Below, one piece after another: positions 40,235 to 46,338 of a stretch of DNA of 46,338 nt; the stretch's first letter is position 1; each line of letters begins with the position of its first letter. Position numbers and translations under genes: made by a program. The notes under the pieces were generated by a model that saw nothing but the letters and a program-made list of their open reading frames with translations, did no database searches and was not told where the DNA came from. This DNA is from UBA9845 sp051889975 (GTDB taxonomy: Bacteria; Bacillota; Clostridia; Christensenellales; UBA1242). The DNA lies in contig JBJFDJ010000019.1 of the NCBI GenBank assembly GCA_051889975.1, positions 1 through 46,338 on the forward strand, written 5' to 3'.

Positions 40235-42649
40235 TTATTGCTCCACTTTTTCGCTAATTATTATTTCAAATTGGTCAAGTTCTTTTATGTCATTAAAGTC
40301 TTTAAGTTTTATACCACATTCAAAGCCCTTTCCAACTTCTTTTGCTTCATTTTTTTGTTGTTGCAAACTTTCAATTTCGGCATTTGCAATTTGTTTGCCA
40401 TCTCTTAAAATGTTAACTTTTGCGTTTCTAACAACTTTGCCATCAAGCACATAGCAACCAGCAATTGTTCCAACACTGCTAATTTTAAATACTTTTCTAA
40501 CTTCAACCAAACCAATCTTTTTATCTGCAAACTTAGGAGCAAGCATACCTTTCAATGCCCTTTGAACATCATCAATGCATTCATAAATAATGTTATAATT
40601 TTTAATTTGAACTTTATTCTTTTCTGCCATATCACTTGCAGACGAACTACTTTTAACATTAAACCCAATTATAATTGCATTTGACGCTTGTGCAAGCAAA
40701 ACATCGCTTTCGCTGATATTTCCAACTGCGCTATGAACACAAACAACTTTTGCTTCGTCATTTCTTAATGCAACCAAACTTGATTTAAGCGCTTCAACGC
40801 TTCCTTGAACATCTGCTTTTATGATAATGTTAAGATTTTTTAACGAACCTTCATTAACTTTGTTAAAGAATTCATCAAGGCTAACAGCTTGTTGCGATTT
40901 GATTTTTGCAATTTTAAGATTGTTTTTGCGTTCTTGAATAATTTGATTTTTCATTTTTTCGTCAACAACAGTCAAAATATCGCCAGACTCCGGAACGGCA
41001 TCCAAGCCCAAAATTTGAACAGGAGTTGAAGGAGTCGCTTTTTTAACTGCTTTGCCGTTTTCGTCCATCATTGCTCTAATTCTACCAAAAGCAACGCCAG
41101 TTACAACAGTATCACCAACTTTTAATGTTCCGTTTTGGACAAGAACAGATGCAACAGGTCCTTTGCCCTTGTCAAGACGAGATTCAATTATTGTTCCAAC
41201 AGCATTTCTGTTTGGATTTGCTTTTAAATCTTGAACATCTGCAACCAGCAAAATCATTTCAAGCAATTTGTCAATGTTTTTGCCTTGTTTTGCAGCAATA
41301 GGAACGCAGATTGTGTCACCACCCCATTCTTCTGCCAAAATTCCTTGGTCAGCAAGTTGCTTTAAAACCAAGTCAATATTTGCTTCTGGCTTATCAATTT
41401 TGTTTATTGCAACAATCATAGGAACATTTGCTGATTTTATATGATTTATTGCTTCTATGGTTTGTGGCATTATGCCATCATCGGCAGCAACAACCAAAAT
41501 AGCAATATCTGTAAGTTGTGCACCACGAGCACGCATTGCCGTAAAGGCAGCATGACCTGGGGTGTCGATAAATGTTATCATTCTGTCATTTAGTTTAACT
41601 TGATATGCACCAATGCTTTGAGTGATGCCACCTGCTTCGCCACTTACAACATTTGTTTTTCTTATTGAGTCAAGCAAACTTGTTTTGCCATGGTCAACGT
41701 GTCCCATAACAGTAACAATAGGTGGTCTTTTAACAAGATTTTTAGGGTCTTCGTCATTTGCAATATCAAGGGCCGATTTCAATTTTTCTTCGGCAGTTGC
41801 TTGAATTTTCTTTTCAAGGGCAATGCCAAATTCGTTGCTGACAAGTTCGGCTGTTTCAAAGTCGATTGTGCTGTTTATTGTTGCCATAGTTCCAAGTATG
41901 AACAGCTTTTTAACAATTTCTGCAACAGAAACACCAATTTTTTCGCTCAACATTTTAACTGTTAAATTTTCGGTTGTAATTGTAGCTTTTTCAATTTTAA
42001 CAGTCTCTGTTGGCTTGTATGTTTCTTCTTTTTTCTTCTTATAGCGTCTGCCCATGCGATTTTCGTTATTTTCGTCATCAAGTTCTTCAACATTCCAACG
42101 CATTTGTGCTTTTTTGCTAATTTGCTTTTTGTCTTGTGGAACAGATTTTGTTTTCTTTTTGTTGCCAAAATTGCGATCTGAATTTTTGATGGAATTGATA
42201 TCAATATCAACTTCTGCGCCACCCATTTTATTTAAAGGTTTTGCACCATAAGGTGTTTTGTTTTGAAAAGGTTTAGAATTTGATTTTGCACCATTAAAAA
42301 CACCTTTGCTTGTTTTAGCAAAGTTTCTATTATCAGTTTTTGCAAAAGAATTTGACTTGCCCCAATTTGATGCGTCAAGTTTTTTAGGGTCTCGAACATC
42401 TGACAATTTTTGTGGCAAAACTGAATTTGTTTTTTTAATTTCTGGCACATCCATATTGACTGGCTCTTTTAAAACGGCACTCAATTTTTGTTTAACTTTT
42501 TTGCAAACATCGTTGATAACTATTCTTGCTTGTTCAATTTCTCCAAGCATATTTAACTCTTGTTTGGAAAAAAATACATTTGCCAACTTTTTTAAATTGT
42601 CAGTCGCACTTACTTTATTTTGTTGTTCTTTGGTTATAACCTTATTCAA
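40235..42649 (-). CDS. infB: Translation initiation factor IF-2
   Basis: GTPase that brings initiator tRNA to the 30S subunit (804 aa). After a basic, Asn/Lys-rich N-terminal region it has the G1 motif VMGHVDHGKTSLLD, G3 DTPGHAAFTAMRARG, G4 NKIDKP, and the C-terminal tRNA-binding domains. The start is TTG at 42647-42649 with AAGGGG eight bases upstream. ylxQ (rplGA), often between ylxR and infB, is absent. Confidence 0.96.
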   Translation of the reverse strand: MNKVITKEQQNKVSATDNLKKLANVFFSKQELNMLGEIEQARIVINDVCKKVKQKLSAVLKEPVNMDVPEIKKTNSVLPQKLSDVRDPKKLDASNWGKSNSFAKTDNRNFAKTSKGVFNGAKSNSKPFQNKTPYGAKPLNKMGGAEVDIDINSIKNSDRNFGNKKKTKSVPQDKKQISKKAQMRWNVEELDDENNENRMGRRYKKKKEETYKPTETVKIEKATITTENLTVKMLSEKIGVSVAEIVKKLFILGTMATINSTIDFETAELVSNEFGIALEKKIQATAEEKLKSALDIANDEDPKNLVKRPPIVTVMGHVDHGKTSLLDSIRKTNVVSGEAGGITQSIGAYQVKLNDRMITFIDTPGHAAFTAMRARGAQLTDIAILVVAADDGIMPQTIEAINHIKSANVPMIVAINKIDKPEANIDLVLKQLADQGILAEEWGGDTICVPIAAKQGKNIDKLLEMILLVADVQDLKANPNRNAVGTIIESRLDKGKGPVASVLVQNGTLKVGDTVVTGVAFGRIRAMMDENGKAVKKATPSTPVQILGLDAVPESGDILTVVDEKMKNQIIQERKNNLKIAKIKSQQAVSLDEFFNKVNEGSLKNLNIIIKADVQGSVEALKSSLVALRNDEAKVVCVHSAVGNISESDVLLAQASNAIIIGFNVKSSSSASDMAEKNKVQIKNYNIIYECIDDVQRALKGMLAPKFADKKIGLVEVRKVFKISSVGTIAGCYVLDGKVVRNAKVNILRDGKQIANAEIESLQQQKNEAKEVGKGFECGIKLKDFNDIKELDQFEIIISEKVEQ

Positions 42650-42667
42650 TGTTAATACCCCTTTTCA

Positions 42668-42901
42668 TTATATTAAATTTTTGTAAAATTCATCGTTTGC
42701 TGTTATATTTAACAGCCTTTTAATTGCGTTGCTCTTTTTTAAAATTGCAATGCAGTGTTCATCCTTGCAAACATAAATTGCTCTGCCTGTTTGCTTTTTT
42801 TGTTGGTCAACAACTGCTTCGCCATTTAAACAAGATATTCTAACAAGTTCTGTTTTTTGCTTTCGAGTTCTGCAAGCAACACACATTCTTTGATTTGTCA
42901 T
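42668..42901 (-). CDS. rnpM: YlxR family RNA-binding protein (RnpM)
   Basis: 77-aa protein with RMCVACRTRKQKTELVRI and GRAIYVCKDEHC, the YlxR pattern; Bacillus YlxR (RnpM) binds and modulates RNase P. Its ATG overlaps the nusA TAA by one base. Confidence 0.9.
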   Translation of the reverse strand: MTNQRMCVACRTRKQKTELVRISCLNGEAVVDQQKKQTGRAIYVCKDEHCIAILKKSNAIKRLLNITANDEFYKNLI

Positions 42902-44037
42902 TAATCATTGTCCTCGTCATTAAACATATCGTCAAGGTCAACAATATTGTCATCAGTGTGAATAACAGAAGAAGAATTTGTTTTGCTAAGCACCAAACCT
43001 TCCATTGCAGATTCACTTTTAACATCAATTTTGCAATGAACAAGTTTTGCTGCAAGCCTTACATTTTGACCATTTTTGCCAATTGCAAGTGAAAGTTTTT
43101 CATCTGGAACCACTGCCACTGCTTGACCTTCATCTACCAAACTAACACTTGTTACAGTTGCAGGACTCAAAGCCCTAGCAACAAAAGTTTCAATGTTGTC
43201 AGAATATTCTATAACATCAACCTTTTCGCCATTTAATTCATTAATTATTGTGTTTATTCTAACACCTTTGTCACCAATGCAAGCACCAATTGGGTCAAGA
43301 TTTGGATTTGCTGTTGAAACTGCAATTTTTGTTCTGTATCCTGCTTCACGAGATATTGAGTTGACAACAACTTCACCATTGTTGATTTCTGGGATTTGCA
43401 ATTCCAAAAGTTTTTGAATAAAGCCGGTGTTTGACCTAGATACTTGAAGCATAGGGCCTTTTATGCCTTCTTTAATCTTTTTTACAAAGACTTTGAGCCT
43501 TTGATTTACATGATATTGTTCTCCTGGAATTTGGTCATTTTCGCCCATAACTGCTTCCAATTGATTTGAACCAAGTTCTACAAACACATTTTTTCCATCA
43601 ATTCGTTTAACAATTGTTGTAACAAGTTCTTCTTCTTTTTCGCTGATTTCGGCAAGAGTTTGTGCTCTTGTTACTTCCCTAAGCTTTTGCATAATAACTT
43701 GTTTTGCAGTTTGAACAGCAATTCGACCAAAGTCTTTTGTGTTCTCTTCGTTTTCAACTTTATCGCCAACTTTATAAGATTTTTTTAAAAGTTTTGCATC
43801 TTCAAGTGAAATTTCTTTATCTGGGTCTTCAACGTTTTCAACAACTGTTTTATAACTATAAATTTTTATTGTGCACTTTTCTGGGTTAAGTTTAACAACT
43901 GCATTTTTTGCCTCGCCATAATTTTTGTTGTAAGCGCTTGTAAGTGCAGTTTCCAATGCTTCTATAAATACTTCTTTTTTAATCTTTTTTTCTTCTTCTA
44001 AATCTTCCAATGCTTGAAAGAAATCTTTGCTAACCAT
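42901..44037 (-). CDS. nusA: Transcription termination/antitermination factor NusA
   Basis: RNA polymerase-binding elongation factor (378 aa) with N-terminal domain (about 1-125), S1 domain (about 130-200) and two KH domains including GACIGDKGVRINTI and LAIGKNGQNVRLAAKL. The short acidic end is usual in Firmicutes, which lack the extra C-terminal repeats. Confidence 0.96.
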   Translation of the reverse strand: MVSKDFFQALEDLEEEKKIKKEVFIEALETALTSAYNKNYGEAKNAVVKLNPEKCTIKIYSYKTVVENVEDPDKEISLEDAKLLKKSYKVGDKVENEENTKDFGRIAVQTAKQVIMQKLREVTRAQTLAEISEKEEELVTTIVKRIDGKNVFVELGSNQLEAVMGENDQIPGEQYHVNQRLKVFVKKIKEGIKGPMLQVSRSNTGFIQKLLELQIPEINNGEVVVNSISREAGYRTKIAVSTANPNLDPIGACIGDKGVRINTIINELNGEKVDVIEYSDNIETFVARALSPATVTSVSLVDEGQAVAVVPDEKLSLAIGKNGQNVRLAAKLVHCKIDVKSESAMEGLVLSKTNSSSVIHTDDNIVDLDDMFNDEDND

Positions 44038-44050
44038 TTTATTATCTCCT

Positions 44051-44515
44051 TTAAAAATCTAAAACAGGGCTTGCCAAAGCAACATCTGCATATTTAAATG
44101 TGTATGATTGTTCTTTTGAAACAATTGTAAATGTCGTGTCGGAATAATCAGTTATTTTTCCTGTAAATATCTTTTGCCCATTTTGTGGAGCAAACAATTT
44201 AACATCAACTTCAACACCAACATTTCTTCTTGCATCATCTTTGTTTTTTATTGGTCGGTCTAACCCCAAAGATGAAACATTTAAAGAATATGGCTCATCG
44301 TTTGTGGGATTTAATTCATCAAGTGGCTCGTCAAGTGCTTTTGAAATTTTTTCGCAGTCATCAAGTGTTATGCCATTTTTTGAATACACAAAAAGTGTTA
44401 ACGCCATGCCAGAGAAATCTTTTGCATATTTGACTTCTACAAGTTCATATCCCATTTTTTCTATGATTGGTCTAGCCATTTCTTCAACCAATTTGCTAAC
44501 GCCAAGTTTTGCCAT
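44051..44515 (-). CDS. rimP: Ribosome maturation factor RimP
   Basis: Early 30S assembly factor (154 aa). The pattern GYELVEVKYAKDFSGMALTLFVYSKNGITLDDCEKISKALDEPLDE is typical, split between the two RimP domains. ATG 44515 has GGGGGA just upstream and is preferred to an in-frame TTG six codons earlier. Confidence 0.94.
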   Translation of the reverse strand: MAKLGVSKLVEEMARPIIEKMGYELVEVKYAKDFSGMALTLFVYSKNGITLDDCEKISKALDEPLDELNPTNDEPYSLNVSSLGLDRPIKNKDDARRNVGVEVDVKLFAPQNGQKIFTGKITDYSDTTFTIVSKEQSYTFKYADVALASPVLDF

Positions 44516-44531
44516 ATATCCCCCATTCAAC

Positions 44532-44561
44532 AATTAGGAGCGGGTCGCCCCACTCCTAATT
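44532..44561 (-). promoter_or_regulatory. GC-rich hairpin in the rimP leader
   Basis: AATTAGGAG (44532-44540) pairs with CTCCTAATT (44553-44561); inner GGG/CCC pairs and a wobble extend the stem to 13 bp, closed on the RNA by a GCGA tetraloop. There is no T-run, so it is not a terminator. It sits between the promoter and the rimP ribosome-binding site. Confidence 0.7.
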
Positions 44562-44579
44562 ATCGTAATTAACATTATT

Positions 44580-44608
44580 ATTATAACATAGTAATTTGCA
44601 ATTTGCAA
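44580..44608 (-). promoter_or_regulatory. Promoter of the rimP-nusA-ylxR-infB operon
   Basis: Minus-strand TTGCAA (44603-44608), 17-bp spacer, TATAAT (44580-44585). Confidence 0.7.
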
Positions 44609-44612
44609 CAAT

Positions 44613-46148
44613 TTACATAAATTTTTCTGCAATTTTTATAAACAATTTTGCAGTTGCCAAGGCATCATTTGTTGCCCTGTGTGCATCAATCAGTGGAACA
44701 TTCATTTCATTACATACAGTGCCCAATTTATAGTTTTTAATTCCTTTTAAAAAGGTTTTTGCCAAAACCATAACGTCGTCTCTTTTGTTGTCAAAATTAT
44801 ATAGATATTTTTTACCTTCTTTTTTGATAAACAAATCATCAAAACCAATGTTGTTGTATCCAACAATAATACTGCCATAGCAAAAGTTGTAAAAGTCGGG
44901 CAAAACTTGTTCTATTGTTGGTGAATTTTCAACCAAACTGTTTGTTATATGATTTATTTTTGAAGCTTCTTCTGGTATTTCACGCAATGGATTTACAAAA
45001 GTTGAAAACTTTTCGGTTATTTTGCCATTTACAACCTTAAACGCGCCAATATCAATTATATCATTTGACGAAGCGTCAATGCCAGTTGTTTCCAAATCAT
45101 ACACAACAAATGTGTTATTTTTTAAATATTCGCACTTTGTTTCTTCTTGCATCATAAAGAAGTTTGATTGTTCAAAGGACTCGTAAACTTCTGGTTTTAT
45201 GTATCTATATGTTGTGGGTTTGTTGCGCCAAACTTGTTTTGGTGCTTCATACTCACACTTTGCAATGTTTTTAATTCTTACATTTTTTAAGCCTTTAAAC
45301 TCATTTACAACACCTTCAATAACAACACTGTCTTCATTGTTTAAATCTGGCACTTGTTCACCTTTTTTTAAAAACAAAACGCCTTTTGTTGTTAAGCCAT
45401 CATGTTCTAATTCAATGGTTAAATATTTACTTTGTTCGGCATTATCTTCACTTTCATTTTGACCTTTGCGCAATCGTTCTGTCACGCTTTTTATTTTGCC
45501 GACCACAACAACATTGCCAGTTCCAATATCACAACCTGCAATCAATCCACTTGTTGCCAAAACCGTGTTGTAAACATCTTGTTTTATCAAAAAATTAACA
45601 ATTTGTGACTGCTTGATTTCTTCATAAATTTTGTTATCTTCTTGTATTCTTTCTTTTCTTAATGCTATAACATCAGTTTCAACATTTTTAATTTCAGCAA
45701 AATTAACACGTGTTAACTTGCCAGTTTGTTCATATATAGTTTTTTCTAAATCTTGTTTTATATATGAAATGTCGTCATTTTTTATTGAGTTTTCGGCATA
45801 AGGAACTTTAACATAAACATAAGTTTTGTCAAAGTCATAGCTAATGCCATTTAAATCAATGCCAACGACATCATAGCTTGAAATAATATTTCTTACGCAA
45901 TCCTTAAATTGTTGCAAAGAGAGATTGTCTGTTTTAAAACTAACATTAATTGTTTTTGCCAAATTATTTACAAACAATTTGCATAGCGCTCTTATTTCAT
46001 TAACATCACTTTCTGAAAGATTGTTCTCGGGCTTTTTAAAAGTTACATTTAAAACATCATCTTTGCTGTTATAAACTGCATCAAAAAACAACAAATCTTT
46101 GTATTTGTTGTTTGTTTTATTGTTTATAAACTCCAAAATTTTATCCAT
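44613..46148 (-). CDS. PolC-derived protein: N-domain, OB fold and DEDDh exonuclease, without polymerase or PHP domain
   Basis: 511-aa protein at the usual polC position (between rseP and rimP). An N-terminal PolC-like region (about 1-190) and OB fold (about 200-300) are followed, after about 45 residues, by an exonuclease domain with all DEDDh residues: D351 and E353 (VYDLETTG), D437 (YNNIGFDD), H490 and D495 (HRATNDALA). The PHP segment that precedes the exonuclease in PolC, and everything after it, including the palm, is missing, and only a promoter region follows. It is likely a 3'-5' proofreading or repair exonuclease. Ribosome-binding site AAAGGG. Confidence 0.85.
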   Translation of the reverse strand: MDKILEFINNKTNNKYKDLLFFDAVYNSKDDVLNVTFKKPENNLSESDVNEIRALCKLFVNNLAKTINVSFKTDNLSLQQFKDCVRNIISSYDVVGIDLNGISYDFDKTYVYVKVPYAENSIKNDDISYIKQDLEKTIYEQTGKLTRVNFAEIKNVETDVIALRKERIQEDNKIYEEIKQSQIVNFLIKQDVYNTVLATSGLIAGCDIGTGNVVVVGKIKSVTERLRKGQNESEDNAEQSKYLTIELEHDGLTTKGVLFLKKGEQVPDLNNEDSVVIEGVVNEFKGLKNVRIKNIAKCEYEAPKQVWRNKPTTYRYIKPEVYESFEQSNFFMMQEETKCEYLKNNTFVVYDLETTGIDASSNDIIDIGAFKVVNGKITEKFSTFVNPLREIPEEASKINHITNSLVENSPTIEQVLPDFYNFCYGSIIVGYNNIGFDDLFIKKEGKKYLYNFDNKRDDVMVLAKTFLKGIKNYKLGTVCNEMNVPLIDAHRATNDALATAKLFIKIAEKFM

Positions 46149-46158
46149 AGTTTACCCT

Positions 46159-46338
46159 TTATAAAAACAATAAATGATACAAATCCGCAATTATAACAAG
46201 TCCCATCAAAACCAAAAATCCTATGTTATGAATCATATTTTCAACTTTTGGATTAATAGGTTTTTTGCGTATCCATTCAATCGTTGTAAAAATCATTTTA
46301 CTGCCATCCAGTGCAGGTATAGGCAACAAGTTAAACAC
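46159..46338 (-). CDS. rseP: RseP-type site-2 protease, C-terminal end (partial)
   Basis: The last 59 codons of an M50 protease run off the window edge. VFNLLPIPALDGSKMI is the second zinc-site motif (NLLPIPxLDG), followed by a membrane helix (about 40-58). It is followed ten bases later by the PolC-derived gene. ispG, often between, is absent. Confidence 0.88.
   Translation of the reverse strand: MFNLLPIPALDGSKMIFTTIEWIRKKPINPKVENMIHNIGFLVLMGLVIIADLYHLLFL

Noticed and set aside
44532..44561. Terminator after the PolC-derived gene
   Set aside because: No T-run on either strand, and it lies downstream of the rimP promoter.

Overview
The window is about 46 kb of AT-rich DNA from a low-GC, spore-lineage Firmicute (class Clostridia). 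This rests on spo0A, spoIVB, spoIIM, ytfJ/gerW, a complete spoIIIAA-AH set, the dacF/scpAB cluster and a polC-rimP-nusA-ylxR-infB-rbfA-nrnA-truB block in familiar Firmicute order. Two runs of exactly 100 N look like scaffold gaps, which suggests a draft or metagenome-derived assembly. I cannot name a species.

Layout. 32-2243 (+): rny and rnhA. 2346-7559 (-): a PadR-type regulator fused to an acidic linker and four membrane segments, then an ABC ATPase and an ABC-2 permease. 7737-11792, mixed strands: a YgjP-type metalloprotease, an orphan degenerate nucleotidyltransferase-like protein, a tyrosine recombinase, and lexA with an SOS box. From 11940 to the end every gene is on the minus strand. 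11940-17495: rluB, dacF, ytfJ, DUF2953, scpB, scpA and a frameshifted M50 protease gene. 17872-21691: a second D,D-carboxypeptidase, punA, deoB and spoIIM. 21820-26244: spo0A, spoIVB, recN and argR. 26540-31489: oapA, OLE RNA, proS, xseB, xseA, nusB and an Asp23 gene. 31625-37229: spoIIIAH to spoIIIAA and efp. 37231-46338: an endonuclease IV-like gene, truB, nrnA, rbfA, infB, ylxR, nusA, rimP, a PolC-derived exonuclease and the end of rseP.

The standout is a gene-free stretch of about 580 nt at 27325-27901. It has its own consensus promoter (TTGACA-17-TATAAT) and sits directly upstream of a four-helix membrane protein, between xseA/xseB and argR/recN. This is the known setting of OLE RNA and its membrane partner OapA, and I annotate it so. 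The pair ends in its own terminator, so it can be expressed as a unit.

Other points of note: a dispersed TTGCATAG/CTATGCAA repeat family, mostly at 20-22 bp spacing, one array of which splits the spoIIIA operon; five genes whose -10 box lies 5-6 nt before the start codon, implying leaderless mRNAs; a Spo0A whose receiver has lost key residues; an EF-P with an atypical tip loop; a PolC-locus protein reduced to N-domain, OB fold and exonuclease; and a forespore-type promoter candidate that would bypass a hairpin covering the spoIVB ribosome-binding site.
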